A stretch of DNA of 64,000 nt from Vibrio agarilyticus (GCF_012641465.1 NZ_JABAIK010000005.1:186001-250000); one strand, 5' to 3'; counted from the stretch's first letter, positions 16,643-26,495 are shown. Program-made: numbers and translations. The notes: generated by a model not told the origin, from the letters alone.

Positions 16643-17106
16643 TGTTGACCATCAAACCTCTCAAACTGCACGACTTTACTGCCCTTCTTGAATTGAAAGT
16701 ACCGGCTTCTCGACTCTCTTTTGTTCTACCGTTTGAACAAGCTTACGCCACGCGCACCAAAAACGATATATTCTACACCTTACGTGACAATCGCACCGTC
16801 GTCGGTTTTTTCATTATCGATAGCGCGTTTGCCCATTCCGTCACCTACGCTCTGCGCAATGAGCTCGGTCTACGCAATCTTTTCATTGGCGCTGAATTTC
16901 AAGATAAAAACTACGAACAGCAAGCTATTGATCGCTTGCGGCTATACGCTTTTGCCATCAACCCCAACTGCAGTTCAATTTGCACCACGTTACGCGCTAA
17001 TGACCATTTAGGCACACAACTCATTCGCTCGTGTGGTTTTAATGACACGGGGGATAAATTTTATGGCGACAATGGAAAAGAGTTGATTTTTCGCTGCTTG
17101 CTTTAA
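16642..17106 (+). CDS. GNAT-like acetyltransferase
   Basis: A 154-aa protein with the outline of a GNAT domain: N-terminal LTIKPLKLHDFTALLEL, a central beta-hairpin with TVVGFFIIDS, a helix region NYEQQAIDRLRLYAF and the C-terminal NDHLGTQLIRSCGFNDTGDKFYG, the usual GF turn. The canonical acetyl-CoA loop (Q/RxxGxG/A) is weak, so substrate and activity are uncertain. The frame stays open through the upstream repeat, but the first residue matching the GNAT pattern follows the ATG at 16642, whose Shine-Dalgarno GGAAAGGG lies within the repeat. Expression control is therefore tied to repeat sequence. Confidence 0.7.
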   Translation: MLTIKPLKLHDFTALLELKVPASRLSFVLPFEQAYATRTKNDIFYTLRDNRTVVGFFIIDSAFAHSVTYALRNELGLRNLFIGAEFQDKNYEQQAIDRLRLYAFAINPNCSSICTTLRANDHLGTQLIRSCGFNDTGDKFYGDNGKELIFRCLL

Positions 17107-17180
17107 CTGACTAACATTAAAAGCAATCAACGCGCCACCACGAGGTGACACGTGATTCAAACGATGATGAGATGAATGCG

Positions 17181-17546
17181 TTACGCTTCACCTCGATAGA
17201 CACAACCTGCGGTGCAAGTCTCTTTAATTTCTACTTTACTTAATAGCGGTAACGCAGGTTTTAGCTCATGCCAAATCCAATGCGCAAGCACTTCACTGGT
17301 GGGGTTCTCTAAGCCAGGAATGTCATTGAGATAATAGTGGTCAAGGCGATCGTAGATAGGTTTAAACGCCGCTTTAATTTCTGCGAAATCAACCACCCAC
17401 CCGGTATGTGGATCAACCTCTCCTTCAACATAAAGACGAACCAAAAAAGAGTGCCCATGCAAACGGCCACATTTATGGCCTTCAGGAACATGAGGCAAAT
17501 GGTGTGCAGCCTCAAACATAAACTCTTTGTATAATTCGGTTTTCAT
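17181..17546 (-). CDS. queD: 6-carboxy-5,6,7,8-tetrahydropterin synthase QueD
   Basis: Second step of queuosine/7-deazaguanine synthesis: converts 7,8-dihydroneopterin triphosphate to carboxytetrahydropterin. The 121-aa protein has the zinc-binding histidines in FEAAHHLP and LHGHSF, the catalytic Cys in HKCGRLHGH, and the downstream WVVDFAEIK and LDHYYLND motifs of the family. An in-frame TTG exists four codons upstream, but the ATG at 17546 gives the usual start. It stands alone on the minus strand, divergent from asnS. I saw no preQ1 riboswitch in the 280 bases upstream. Confidence 0.92.
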   Translation of the reverse strand: MKTELYKEFMFEAAHHLPHVPEGHKCGRLHGHSFLVRLYVEGEVDPHTGWVVDFAEIKAAFKPIYDRLDHYYLNDIPGLENPTSEVLAHWIWHELKPALPLLSKVEIKETCTAGCVYRGEA

Positions 17547-17828
17547 ATTTTTACTCAAGGGTTACAAAAAAGACGCCTCATGGTAAGAAATCTTCACACG
17601 ACACTCAAGCGCTTGGTCAATTGAATGGAGGTGATACTAAGTAACTGAGTAATTTGTGTGCTTTTCTCACCGTAGAGCGACAATAACGCTTGATGCGATT
17701 GAATTGACAGGTAATATGTGGGCTAGATTACGAAAATCGTATCCAGTGTTGAGTGCATATATGACATACCTTGTCTGTCTGCCTTTGCTCTTCACTGCAT
17801 TTATACTCTAACGGAGAACCTATTTAAC

Positions 17829-19229
17829 ATGACTTACGCGCCTGTAAAAGACGTATTCAGCGGTAAGCTACCAGTCGACAGTGAAGTGACTGTTCGTGGC
17901 TGGGTCCGCTCACGTCGTGATTCCAAAGCTGGAATTTCATTCCTTGCCATCTATGACGGCTCTTGTTTCGACCCGATTCAGGCCGTGGTCCCAAATAATC
18001 TCAATAATTATAATGATGAAGTGCTAAAGCTGACCACAGGCTGTTCGGTCGAAGTAACTGGCACCGTCGTCGCCTCGCCTGGTGCGGGCCAAGCCTTTGA
18101 ACTTGCAGCAACAGCGGTGAAAGTTGTTGGTTGGGTTGAAGACGCTGACACCTACCCTATGGCGAAGACACGCCACTCAATCGAGTATCTTCGTGAAGTT
18201 GCTCACCTTCGCCCTCGTACTAATGTTATTGGCGCGGTCGCTCGTGTACGCAACTGCTTGGCACAGGCCATTCATCGTTTCTATCACGAACAAGGCTACT
18301 ACTGGGTTTCTGCGCCACTGATCACGGCATCGGATGCTGAAGGCGCTGGCGAAATGTTCCGCGTATCGACACTCGATATGGAAAACCTACCGCGCACTGA
18401 TGCTGGTAAGGTTGACTACAACGAAGATTTCTTTGGTAAAGAGACGTTTCTTACTGTTTCAGGTCAGCTAAATGCCGAAGCTTACGCGTGCGCACTTAGC
18501 AAAGTGTACACTTTTGGCCCAACTTTCCGCGCAGAAAACTCAAACACCAGTCGCCACCTTGCCGAATTTTGGATGGTGGAGCCTGAAGTTGCCTTTGCAG
18601 AACTCAACGACGTAGCAAAACTGGCAGAAGACATGCTTAAGTATGTATTTAAGGCCGTTTTAGAAGAGCGTCGTGATGATCTAGAGTTCTTTGCACAGCG
18701 CATCGATAAAGAAGCAATTACTCGCCTTGAGCAATTCGTATCGTCAGACTTTGCTCAGGTAGATTACACCGATGCGATTCAAATTCTACTCGATTCAGGC
18801 CGTGAGTTTGAATTCCCTGTAGAATGGGGCATCGACATGTCTTCTGAGCACGAGCGCTACCTAGCCGAACAGCACTTCAAAGCTCCGGTTATTGTGAAAA
18901 ACTACCCGAAAGACATCAAAGCGTTCTACATGCGTATGAACGACGATGGTAAAACAGTTGCGGCGATGGACGTACTGGCTCCTGGAATCGGGGAAATCAT
19001 AGGTGGCTCTCAACGTGAAGAGCGTCTCGATATTCTCGATGCGCGCATGCGTGAAATGGGCATTGATCCTGAACACATGAACTGGTATCGCGATCTTCGT
19101 CGTTACGGCACTGTGCCACACGCAGGTTTTGGCCTGGGCTTTGAGCGTTTGGTCTCCTACGTTACTGGTATGGGTAATGTTCGTGATGTGATCCCATTCC
19201 CACGCACACCACGCTCAGCAAACTTCTAA
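17829..19229 (+). CDS. asnS: Asparaginyl-tRNA synthetase AsnS
   Basis: Class IIb aminoacyl-tRNA synthetase of 466 aa, the expected length. The N-terminal OB-fold anticodon-binding domain begins [20 protein letters not shown]. The catalytic core has motif 2 as [21 protein letters not shown] and motif 3 as [14 protein letters not shown]. The [13 protein letters not shown] sequence, with Asn/Thr in place of the Asp-tRNA synthetase residues, marks AsnRS. Single-gene unit, ended by a strong hairpin terminator. Confidence 0.96.
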   Translation: MTYAPVKDVFSGKLPVDSEVTVRGWVRSRRDSKAGISFLAIYDGSCFDPIQAVVPNNLNNYNDEVLKLTTGCSVEVTGTVVASPGAGQAFELAATAVKVVGWVEDADTYPMAKTRHSIEYLREVAHLRPRTNVIGAVARVRNCLAQAIHRFYHEQGYYWVSAPLITASDAEGAGEMFRVSTLDMENLPRTDAGKVDYNEDFFGKETFLTVSGQLNAEAYACALSKVYTFGPTFRAENSNTSRHLAEFWMVEPEVAFAELNDVAKLAEDMLKYVFKAVLEERRDDLEFFAQRIDKEAITRLEQFVSSDFAQVDYTDAIQILLDSGREFEFPVEWGIDMSSEHERYLAEQHFKAPVIVKNYPKDIKAFYMRMNDDGKTVAAMDVLAPGIGEIIGGSQREERLDILDARMREMGIDPEHMNWYRDLRRYGTVPHAGFGLGFERLVSYVTGMGNVRDVIPFPRTPRSANF

Positions 19230-19252
19230 AACAGTTATCCAATGTTTTTAAT

Positions 19253-19291
19253 CGCCCTTGCTCAGGAATATTGAGCAAGGGCGTTTTTTTT
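19253..19291 (+). terminator. Rho-independent terminator after asnS
   Basis: Stem CGCCCTTGCTCA / TGAGCAAGGGCG with loop GGAATAT followed by eight T, about 23 bases after the asnS stop codon. Confidence 0.93.
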
Positions 19292-19361
19292 CATTCTATC
19301 AGTGGCACTTTCTTCAACATTACATAGAGTTATTAATAAGAGGTTTGATTGGAGTCTCCAC

Positions 19362-20309
19362 ATGAGCGCATTCTGGCGACAACGGCAACTGTGTCACCAA
19401 CCGATTTCTAATTTAGTGCAATGTGTTTTTTATACATTGTGGGCGAATGCGCGTATTCGCTCTCCCCTACTTGTGTTGCTTCTCGGTTCGTTGCTTGTTC
19501 ACCACTCCGCACTTGCCACTCAAACTGACATTCGTTTGGCAACCACAACATCAACTTATCACAGTGGCTTGCTCGATTACTTACTGCCTATTTTCGAAAT
19601 GGAAACAGGATATAAAGTGCGCATTATTGCAGCGGGAACAGGAAAAGCGCTCAAAATGGGTGAAAATGGCGATGTCGACTTGGTCATAACGCACGCCCCA
19701 AAAGCAGAGCAGCAGTTTGTTTTGGCCGGTTTTGGTATGTTACCTCGCGCATTAATGTATAACGATTTTGTCATCGTCGGCCCGCGTGACGACCCTGCTT
19801 CTATTGCGGACCTCGACACCACATCAGCCGCTTTGAGTGCCATTGCGAGCAATAATGCTCTGTTTGTTTCGCGAGGTGATGATTCGGGTACCCATAAAAA
19901 AGAACGCTCGCTTTGGCAATTATCTCGTATCTCGCCCACTTTTTCTCATTACCGTTCGGTTGGCCAAGGTATGGGACCGACATTAAACATGGCCTCTGAG
20001 CTGCAAGGTTATACATTGACCGATCGTGGCACGTGGCTTGCTTACCGCAATAAACTGGCACTGACACTGCTCCATGAAGGCGATGAAGCGCTCTTTAATC
20101 CATATCAAGTGATTCTTATCAGTAATCAGCGTTACCCTGATATCAACTTTACCGGCGCGAAAGCCCTCAGTGATTGGTTGGTTTCTCAACAAGCGCAAGC
20201 ACTAATTAACCAGTTTCAACTCAACGGAGATCAACTTTTTGTCGCCAGCGCCCAGGCAAATAGCGCAGAAAACAACGATGTTGATACTAACAGCCTGCAA
20301 GCGCAATGA
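19362..20309 (+). CDS. tupA: Periplasmic tungstate-binding protein TupA
   Basis: Solute-binding protein of a tungstate-type ABC importer, 315 aa. The mature part begins with TDIRLATTTSTYHSGLLDYL and carries the family anchors TTTST, GTGKALKMGENGDVD and SRGDDSGTHKKE, which hold the oxyanion. The N-terminus is unusually long before a hydrophobic stretch (LLVLLLGSLLV) and an ALA-TQ cleavage site. I start at the ATG at 19362, with GGAG seven bases upstream, rather than an earlier in-frame ATG at 19302 that lacks one. It is the first gene of tupABC-mobA-mobB/moeA, with a four-base overlap to tupB. Preference for tungstate over molybdate is inferred from the TupA-type motifs; the linkage to molybdopterin genes leaves molybdate possible. 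Confidence 0.9.
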   Translation: MSAFWRQRQLCHQPISNLVQCVFYTLWANARIRSPLLVLLLGSLLVHHSALATQTDIRLATTTSTYHSGLLDYLLPIFEMETGYKVRIIAAGTGKALKMGENGDVDLVITHAPKAEQQFVLAGFGMLPRALMYNDFVIVGPRDDPASIADLDTTSAALSAIASNNALFVSRGDDSGTHKKERSLWQLSRISPTFSHYRSVGQGMGPTLNMASELQGYTLTDRGTWLAYRNKLALTLLHEGDEALFNPYQVILISNQRYPDINFTGAKALSDWLVSQQAQALINQFQLNGDQLFVASAQANSAENNDVDTNSLQAQ

Positions 20310-21007
20310 CCTCACTATGGCAAACGACTCAAGATGCACTCACGCTATTGACTGATTTTGATCCGGCGCTTTGGAATATCGTCATGGTGTCGTTCAGCGT
20401 GTCATTAAGCGCCATTTTGGTTGTCACCATACCTGCGGTGCTCATCTCTTTTACCTTGGCCTATCGGGAATTTCCTGGCAAATGGGTACTGCTCACGATG
20501 ATCAATACATTGCAAGCCGTACCTACGGTCGTCATTGGCCTTTTACTGTACATGCTGCTCTCTCGAGCAGGCCCATTGGGTGATTGGCAGCTACTCTTTA
20601 CTCAGCGAGCAATGATGGTTGGGCAAATATTGATCTGTTTTCCTGTACTGGTCTCTATGATGCACGGCGCGCTGCAATCAAGCGATCGACGCGCGTATGA
20701 GACCGCGGTAACGCTGGGTGCATCACGACTTCGTTTGGCACTGACCATGATTTGGGAAACGCGTTTTCCATTAATCGCAGCGGTAATTGCCGGGTTTTCG
20801 CGCATTGTCACTGAGGTTGGCTGTTCGATGATGGTCGGGGGCAACATTATGGGATTGACTCGTAACATTCCTACCGCAATCTCAATGCAAACCTCCAAAG
20901 GTGCGTTTGCTCAAGGGGTCGCATTAGGCATCGTGCTCCTCGTACTGGCACTGAGCCTGAATTTTTTTCTGTCTGCTTTGCGCGGCCGAGGCTACCTGCG
21001 CAACTGA
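20306..21007 (+). CDS. tupB: Tungstate ABC transporter permease TupB
   Basis: A 233-aa integral membrane permease with about five or six hydrophobic segments (IVMVSFSVSLSAILVVTIPAV, WVLLTMINTLQAVPTVVIGLLL, MMVGQILICFPVLVSMM, GVALGIVLLVLALSLNFFLS). The cytoplasmic EAA-type loop that docks the ATPase reads YETAVTLGASRLRLALTMIW. The start overlaps the tupA stop by four bases, so the two are translationally coupled. Together with TupA and TupC it forms a one-permease ABC importer. Confidence 0.92.
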   Translation: MTSLWQTTQDALTLLTDFDPALWNIVMVSFSVSLSAILVVTIPAVLISFTLAYREFPGKWVLLTMINTLQAVPTVVIGLLLYMLLSRAGPLGDWQLLFTQRAMMVGQILICFPVLVSMMHGALQSSDRRAYETAVTLGASRLRLALTMIWETRFPLIAAVIAGFSRIVTEVGCSMMVGGNIMGLTRNIPTAISMQTSKGAFAQGVALGIVLLVLALSLNFFLSALRGRGYLRN

Positions 21008-21031
21008 CTATAATGTAAAGGGGGCTGTTTC

Positions 21032-21733
21032 ATGACGATCGTTGCCGATGGGTTATCCATGCGCTTTAAAGAACGCGTGCTCTTTTACATTCCACACCTT
21101 ACCATCGCGCCTACTGACACCATTTACCTTACTGGCGATAATGGTGTCGGTAAAACCACGCTACTGAAGATACTCGCAGGTTTGGTTAAGCCAAGTGAGG
21201 GGCAAGTACACAGTGCAAAGAGCAAGTGGTGGCAGAAAAAACCTTGCAACGATGTTATCTACTTGCACCAATCACCCTATTTGTTTGATGCAACCGTATA
21301 CGATAATGTGATTTACGGGATAAAATATCGCAAGCAATCGACACAAAGTAAGCGTGTGGCGGCGATAAACGCACTGCGGATGGTGGGGTTGGAAACGCTA
21401 GCGAATGAACATGTGTCAGTGTTATCGGGAGGCGAAAAGCAACGTGTCGCGATGGCTCGAGCTTGGGTCTTAAAACCATCTATCTTACTAATGGATGAGC
21501 CAAGTGCCTCACTCGACAGTGAGTCGATTGCTCGAATTGCGCTCATGGCAGACGATCTGCTCAATCGCGGAGCCAGCATTGTTGTCACAAGCCACCAAAC
21601 CAACGCATTAACAGAGCTGTGTAAGAAACAGTGGTGGATCAAAAACAGAACACTTGTTGAAACGCCGCGCCTTCAACTCATAGAACCGAACAATAACAAT
21701 AAGAATCACTATGCTTCAACCAAACGAAACTAG
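21032..21733 (+). CDS. tupC: Tungstate ABC transporter ATP-binding protein TupC
   Basis: The 233-aa ATPase subunit of the importer. Motifs in order: Walker [13 protein letters not shown]-loop in YLHQSPYLF, signature [15 protein letters not shown], Walker [13 protein letters not shown] and the switch histidine in VTSHQ. There is no C-terminal TOBE/MOP regulatory domain of the ModC kind, which fits TupC. It starts 24 bases after tupB behind a GGGGG site, and its 3' end overlaps mobA by 23 bases in another frame. Confidence 0.92.
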   Translation: MTIVADGLSMRFKERVLFYIPHLTIAPTDTIYLTGDNGVGKTTLLKILAGLVKPSEGQVHSAKSKWWQKKPCNDVIYLHQSPYLFDATVYDNVIYGIKYRKQSTQSKRVAAINALRMVGLETLANEHVSVLSGGEKQRVAMARAWVLKPSILLMDEPSASLDSESIARIALMADDLLNRGASIVVTSHQTNALTELCKKQWWIKNRTLVETPRLQLIEPNNNNKNHYASTKRN

Positions 21734-22292
21734 CTGGGTCATCCTTGCTGGGGGCCAAGCAAGCCGCATGGGTGGCAATGACAAAGGACTTATTCTGCTC
21801 AACAGTGAGCCACTCATTGCCCATGTGATAAAGAAACTCAGTCTCCAAGTCGATAAGATCACCATAAACGCAAATCGCAATATCGAGACTTATCGTCAGT
21901 TTGCGCCAGTTATCAGTGATGAATTTGCTGACTACCCAGGCCCTTTGGGCGGTATTCATGCTGGGTTATCTCACGCCCAAACCGATTGGGTTGGGTTTGT
22001 TCCCTGCGATAGTCCGATGATCGCCGACGACTTAGTACGCCGGTTTTGCAATGCAGTAGAAGCGAAAACTGATATCGTCGTTGCCAGCGACGGCCAATTT
22101 CATCAACCTGTATTCACCCTCTTCCACCGACGCGTTTTGCCCAAACTGACCGCGTTTTTAGAGCGTGGCGAGCGAAAAATTGTCTGTTTCTATCATGAAT
22201 GTCAAACCCAATTCGTCGACTTCAGCGATAACCCAAACTGCTTTATTAATCTTAATACCCCAGAAGAACTGGCCAACTTTGGAGGTCAATAA
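21711..22292 (+). CDS. mobA: Molybdenum cofactor guanylyltransferase MobA
   Basis: Transfers GMP from GTP to molybdopterin to form the MGD cofactor, 193 aa. The nucleotide-binding loop is [17 protein letters not shown], followed by [10 protein letters not shown] and the metal-binding FVPCDSPMI. No recognisable ribosome site precedes its ATG, which lies 23 bases inside tupC, so translation is probably coupled to tupC. It ends one base into the start codon of the mobB-moeA fusion. The direct linkage of oxyanion uptake to cofactor assembly is clear in the layout. Confidence 0.92.
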   Translation: MLQPNETSWVILAGGQASRMGGNDKGLILLNSEPLIAHVIKKLSLQVDKITINANRNIETYRQFAPVISDEFADYPGPLGGIHAGLSHAQTDWVGFVPCDSPMIADDLVRRFCNAVEAKTDIVVASDGQFHQPVFTLFHRRVLPKLTAFLERGERKIVCFYHECQTQFVDFSDNPNCFINLNTPEELANFGGQ

Positions 22293-24073
22293 TGCGCTCT
22301 CATGTCAATCACGTGCCGCTACTTGGTTTTGCTGCCTACTCTGGCACTGGAAAAACCACTTTGCTAGAAGCGCTACTGCCTAAACTTGTCGCCAGTGGCC
22401 TTCGCGTTGGCATGTTAAAACACGCGCATCACGATTTTGATGTTGATAAACCAGGTAAAGACAGCCACCGGTTACGTAAAGCAGGTGCATCGCAAATGCT
22501 TATCGCCTCACGCTTACGCCATGTGATGATGACAGAAACACCCAGCGCAGAAGCAGACTTTGACTATCTGCTATCGCGATTTGATACTCGTGAATTGGAC
22601 GTGATTTTAGTCGAGGGGTGCAAGAATATTGCGTTCCCTAAAATCGAACTTCACCGACTTGAGGTCGGAAAACCCTGGCTTCACCCTTTTGATGACAATA
22701 TCATCGCGATTGCCGCTGATACTCACGTCGCAAGCACCTCGCTACCACAACTGTCAATCAATGATATAGATACCATTGCAATGTTTGTTCGGCGTTATGT
22801 TAGTGACAATACGCACAATCACGAGACCGCCAAACTCAACAATATCAGTTGCGAGTCGCACACAAGCGCACTGAGCGTTGAGCACGCGCAGCAATCGGTT
22901 CTCGATGCAATATCTCCCTGTAGCACATTTGAGTCTATCCCAACTTCCGATGGGCTCGACCGCGTGCTAGCCGAAACAGTATATTCTCCAGTGAATGTAC
23001 CACCGTTTAACAACTCAGCCCTAGACGGCTTTGCCATTCGCGCTGATGACCTTGCTCAGTCGTCATATCGTATTGTCGGTACGATTTACGCGGGTATGGG
23101 CATACCTGCGCCCATTGGAATTGGAGAAGCATTACGTATTATGACTGGCGCCCCTCTGCCCTCGGCAGACTACAGTGTCGTTATGTACGAACAAGCCACC
23201 ACTAACGGTGACACCGTCACTTTTTCATCTTCTAATATTACGTCACAGCAGAATGTGCGACACGCTGGTGAAGATTTACGCCAGAATGACTCGGTGTTCA
23301 GCTCAGGCACACGATTGAGCGCACCTGAATTGGGTATGTTGTCGTCACTGGGCTTAACTCACGCGCTATGTTACCGCCCGCTAAAGGTCGCGCTATTTTC
23401 AACGGGCAATGAGGTCGTGGCGCCAGGCAGCACTCAGCACGAAGGCGCGATTTTTGATTCCAATCGCACCACTTTAGCCGCGCTATTAACTCGATCTGGT
23501 TATACCGTTTTAGATATGGGGATTTTGCCCGATGACCAAATCCAAATCACACGGGCATTAGAGGAGGTATCGCTACACGTCGATGCCATTGTTACCTCTG
23601 GCGGAGTTTCTGTTGGCGATGCCGATCACGTCAAAGCGGCACTCAACACCTTAGGCAGCAATCAATTTTGGCGCATTGCAATGCGCCCCGGCCGCCCTTT
23701 TGCGTTTGGGCAGATTAACCAAAAGCCATTTTTTGGCTTACCCGGCAACCCTGTTGCAGTGATGGTCTCTTATCTCATGCTTGTTGAGCCAGCGCTACGC
23801 AAATTACAAGGGGAACAGAGCTGGCAGCCAATGAAGTTAACGGCACGCGCTGCAGAACCACTTCGCTCGCGGATCGGGCGCACTGAGTTCAGTCGTGGCT
23901 ATTTCAGCATTGATAGTCAGGGACAAGTGTGTGTTAAAACAACGGGTGAACAAGGCTCTGGGATTTTGCGTTCTATGAGCAATGCAAACTGTCTGATTGA
24001 AATAGCGCCCTACATTGACACGGTTAAGGTTGGAGAAAGCGTGACAATTATTCCACTTCAAGGCAGAATCTAG
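22292..24073 (+). CDS. Fused MobB adaptor / molybdopterin molybdotransferase MoeA
   Basis: A 593-aa two-domain protein. Residues 1 to about 170 are MobB, the GTP-binding adaptor (P-loop YSGTGKTTLL at 16-25, KHAHHDFDVDKPGKDS, ILVEGCK). A polar linker of about 20 residues follows. From about 195 to the end is MoeA, which inserts the metal into adenylylated molybdopterin (PPFNNSALDGFAIR, RIMTGAPLP, FSTGNEV, SGGVSVGDAD, PGRPFAFG, GLPGNPVAV). The start has a GGAGG site six bases upstream and overlaps the mobA stop. The fusion is known from Vibrio. It would hand the metal-charged cofactor from MoeA toward MGD assembly by MobA. Confidence 0.93.
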   Translation: MRSHVNHVPLLGFAAYSGTGKTTLLEALLPKLVASGLRVGMLKHAHHDFDVDKPGKDSHRLRKAGASQMLIASRLRHVMMTETPSAEADFDYLLSRFDTRELDVILVEGCKNIAFPKIELHRLEVGKPWLHPFDDNIIAIAADTHVASTSLPQLSINDIDTIAMFVRRYVSDNTHNHETAKLNNISCESHTSALSVEHAQQSVLDAISPCSTFESIPTSDGLDRVLAETVYSPVNVPPFNNSALDGFAIRADDLAQSSYRIVGTIYAGMGIPAPIGIGEALRIMTGAPLPSADYSVVMYEQATTNGDTVTFSSSNITSQQNVRHAGEDLRQNDSVFSSGTRLSAPELGMLSSLGLTHALCYRPLKVALFSTGNEVVAPGSTQHEGAIFDSNRTTLAALLTRSGYTVLDMGILPDDQIQITRALEEVSLHVDAIVTSGGVSVGDADHVKAALNTLGSNQFWRIAMRPGRPFAFGQINQKPFFGLPGNPVAVMVSYLMLVEPALRKLQGEQSWQPMKLTARAAEPLRSRIGRTEFSRGYFSIDSQGQVCVKTTGEQGSGILRSMSNANCLIEIAPYIDTVKVGESVTIIPLQGRI

Positions 24074-24139
24074 CCCATTATTTGCAGCATCTTCGCTTTC
24101 TACTGACGCTGCATTTCCTTTAATAACGTGAGAATGTTA

Positions 24140-24415
24140 ATGGCACGCACCATCCTTTACACATACAAAAACGAAGACAAAACGTTGCTTTTCTCTTATG
24201 AGCAACATCGCAACATTCATGAAGCCGTTGCCGAAGCTGAAGGCATTGATATCCGCGACTTTCTCAAAATGGAACAGCAGCTGGAAATGGTGTCAGACAC
24301 TAAAGCTGTGCGTAATTACCGTGATAACCATTTTAAGAAACTGGGCTTTGGTACGATAACCTTAGCACAGAAGGAAAATCGCGGCGTTGGCCAGAAAAAA
24401 CCACGCGGTGAATAA
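24140..24415 (+). CDS. DUF2960-family small protein
   Basis: A 91-aa soluble protein starting MARTILYTYKNEDKTLLFSY. It is rich in charged residues and has a short basic C-terminal tail (GVGQKKPRGE). I recognise it as a Vibrionaceae-type DUF2960 protein; no function is known to me. Two closely spaced in-frame ATGs (24134 and 24140) are possible starts; I chose 24140 because MARTI... is the family N-terminus as I recall it. It follows mobB-moeA by 66 bases on the same strand and ends just before a repeat fragment and a terminator, so it may be the last gene of the tup-mob transcript. Confidence 0.72.
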   Translation: MARTILYTYKNEDKTLLFSYEQHRNIHEAVAEAEGIDIRDFLKMEQQLEMVSDTKAVRNYRDNHFKKLGFGTITLAQKENRGVGQKKPRGE

Positions 24416-24417
24416 GT

Positions 24418-24454
24418 TATATACCGAAACAACTTGGAGTTGCAGGTAGGCAGC
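24418..24454 (+). repeat. ERIC-type repeat, left-end fragment
   Basis: Only the left arm is present (TATATACCGAAACAACTTGG then AGTTGCAGGTAGGCAGCA). The rest is replaced by a terminator hairpin. A weak resemblance to another end occurs at 24491-24515 (TATACCACTTACAGCTTCAG). Confidence 0.7.
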
Positions 24455-24485
24455 AAAAAAGGGGCAGTATTTACTGCCCCTTTTC
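24455..24485. terminator. Bidirectional terminator between DUF2960 gene and nagK
   Basis: Perfect stem GGGGCAGTA / TACTGCCCC with a two-base loop, flanked by six A on the left and four T on the right, between convergent genes. It can serve both strands. Confidence 0.92.
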
Positions 24486-24550
24486 GCACCTATACCACTT
24501 ACAGCTTCAGCATCGAGTAGCCTAGGCAAATGATGGAAATTCTCGTGCGA

Positions 24551-25462
24551 TCAGCCTTTAATATTCAAAAATGCAGCGCCACGAACACCGCCTGAATCAC
24601 CGTGTTTCGCTTTAACAATTGGTGGGCATTTTGCAACAGATAACAAGTATTTCGGCACACGTTTTGGCATTTCTTCATAAATCAGCTCGTAGTTTGACAA
24701 GCCGCCGCCCAATACAACAACATGTGGATCGTGCGCGGTAAACATGTTCGCAAGAATAATAGCGAGCAATTCCATAAAGCGTTCAACGTGCTCAACTGCT
24801 TTCTCTTCACCGGCAGCTTGCGCTTGAATGATATCAATCGCCTTTTTCTCTTCGCCGTAGTAATGAGTATAAAGAAGTTCAAAGCCTCGGCCTGAAACAT
24901 AGTTATCCATACACCCTTTTTTACCGCAGCCACACTGCAGCAAAGGTGCATTTTCACCAAGGTGGAACCACGCATCAATAGGTAGACGACCGTGACCGAT
25001 TTCACCCGCAACATGGTTATAGCCAGAGAAAATTTGGCCATCAAAAACCAAGCCTCCGCCAAAACCTGTACCTAGAATCATCCCCATGACCGAAGGGGCA
25101 TCACGTAACTCTTCATCCCAAGCTTCGGATAAGGCAAAACAGTTCGCATCGTTTTCGATTTTTACACTGCGACCAATAATGGCTTCTAAATCACGGCGTA
25201 GCATTTTTCCTTTCGCGGCGGGAACGTTAACCGTCAATACTGCACCCGTTTCAGCATCTTCCATGCCAGGAAGGCCCAGACCAATTTTACCTTCGCATTG
25301 GAATTGTTGGTCGTATTTCTTAATCAGGCCAGCGAGGGTATCAAGCAACTGCTGATAATCATCGGTTGGGGTTGGAACACGCTCTGTCGCGACGCGGTTT
25401 AAATTATCATCAAACGCACCAAACTCAATTTTTGTGCCGCCAACATCAAAGCCGTAATACAT
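24551..25462 (-). CDS. nagK: N-acetylglucosamine kinase NagK (ROK family)
   Basis: Phosphorylates N-acetylglucosamine from cell-wall recycling or chitin breakdown, 303 aa. It matches E. coli NagK throughout: [15 protein letters not shown] (phosphate-binding loop), [22 protein letters not shown] (catalytic Asp), [12 protein letters not shown], the ROK zinc motif [17 protein letters not shown] and the C-terminal [14 protein letters not shown]. Cytoplasmic. It is a single-gene unit with a TAAAGGAG-like ribosome site upstream of the ATG. Chitin-derived sugar use is common in Vibrio, but no other chitin genes are in this window. Confidence 0.94.
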   Translation of the reverse strand: MYYGFDVGGTKIEFGAFDDNLNRVATERVPTPTDDYQQLLDTLAGLIKKYDQQFQCEGKIGLGLPGMEDAETGAVLTVNVPAAKGKMLRRDLEAIIGRSVKIENDANCFALSEAWDEELRDAPSVMGMILGTGFGGGLVFDGQIFSGYNHVAGEIGHGRLPIDAWFHLGENAPLLQCGCGKKGCMDNYVSGRGFELLYTHYYGEEKKAIDIIQAQAAGEEKAVEHVERFMELLAIILANMFTAHDPHVVVLGGGLSNYELIYEEMPKRVPKYLLSVAKCPPIVKAKHGDSGGVRGAAFLNIKG

Positions 25463-25766
25463 CCTTTATCTCCTAAAGATCACCCGTTATCATCACTCAA
25501 ATGCCTTACTCTCACTCGAATTTGGTGCCAAATTGTCCAATGTGCACTTTAAGCATGGGATAAATGGATTTACCAAATGGCAGAGAGAGCGGCAGATAAG
25601 TTAAATAGTGGGGAAATAACAATAACTTTGGCTATTATCCATATCTCGCCCACGCTAAACCGTGACCTACATTAAATTTAGCTGGGTTTACGACACTAAT
25701 TGTGAGTTTGCGAGAGAGTTAAATTAAGACTTGGCGACTAAGTGACCACTTAGCCTTAGTACCCAG
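25463..25766 (-). other. nagK upstream region, no gene seen
   Basis: About 300 bases separating nagK from the 3' end of the DTW-domain gene, both on the minus strand. The nagK promoter must lie here. I see no repeat, terminator or recognisable operator; a NagC site was looked for by eye and not found. Confidence 0.4.
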
Positions 25767-26495
25767 TTATGGTAAAACGGCGTCTCGATACGTCTGTAAG
25801 CATGGCCGAGTCAGATCCGGTTTTAATCGCGTTTTTGACAACAGATAACTTTCACGAAATACTTCGAACCACAGCTGCAATGTTTGCGCCGCTTGTACTT
25901 CTTGAACCTGGTCAAGCACAATGCTGGCTACCTCAGCAGTAGAGAGGTGCTGTTCGTTGTCAGAATGACGCATCATGTATTGTGACAATGCTTGAGGGGC
26001 TATCGACAATACTGGCAGCTCACTAAGCCAAGGCGAACGACGAAATATTCTGCGCGCTTCACGCCAACTACCATCAATAAAAATCAGCAACGGTTTGCGA
26101 TGCTCACACTCTTTGCCGCGCACCTCAGTGATCAGACGGGTTTTGTCATCGGTATAACTGTCTGGGAATACCACAACGGGGTAATAGTCTGGATGATTGA
26201 GCCAATTAAGCATATCAGCGTCGGGATCCGTTCGATTCCACTGGTAGACATACGTTTCCTTTACAACATCCGCAATAAGCCTTCCGGTATTACTCGGTTT
26301 CATCACTTCGTTATCGGAAACGATCAGCATGACAGCGACGTTCGTGTTAATGTTGGGCTGGTCGCCACATAAACAAAAATCGGTCGCAACTTGGCAATAA
26401 GAGCAGCGACTGACTTTACTGCCACGAGCATTAAAAGGCTTGGTAGAGTTGGCTTTGCGCTGTTGATATAGATGGTGAAAGGCGTGCTGACGCAT
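25767..26495 (-). CDS. tapT: tRNA-uridine aminocarboxypropyltransferase (DTW domain, YfiP/TapT type)
   Basis: A DTW-domain enzyme, 242 aa, of the family that transfers the aminocarboxypropyl group of S-adenosylmethionine to a uridine of tRNA (acp3U47 in E. coli). The zinc-binding cysteines are in RCSYCQVATDFCLC near residues 31-44. The motif LLIFIDGSWREARRIFRRSPWL contains the D-S-W form of the DTW signature. A SAM-site proline-rich SIAPQALSQYMMR follows. Start ATG at 26495; no strong ribosome site is seen. Assignment to YfiP-type TapT is by overall motif order; the exact tRNA position is inference. Confidence 0.85.
   Translation of the reverse strand: MRQHAFHHLYQQRKANSTKPFNARGSKVSRCSYCQVATDFCLCGDQPNINTNVAVMLIVSDNEVMKPSNTGRLIADVVKETYVYQWNRTDPDADMLNWLNHPDYYPVVVFPDSYTDDKTRLITEVRGKECEHRKPLLIFIDGSWREARRIFRRSPWLSELPVLSIAPQALSQYMMRHSDNEQHLSTAEVASIVLDQVQEVQAAQTLQLWFEVFRESYLLSKTRLKPDLTRPCLQTYRDAVLP

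Noticed and set aside
17547-17828. preQ1 riboswitch upstream of queD
   Set aside because: No short C-rich hairpin followed by an A-rich tail near the ribosome site was seen.
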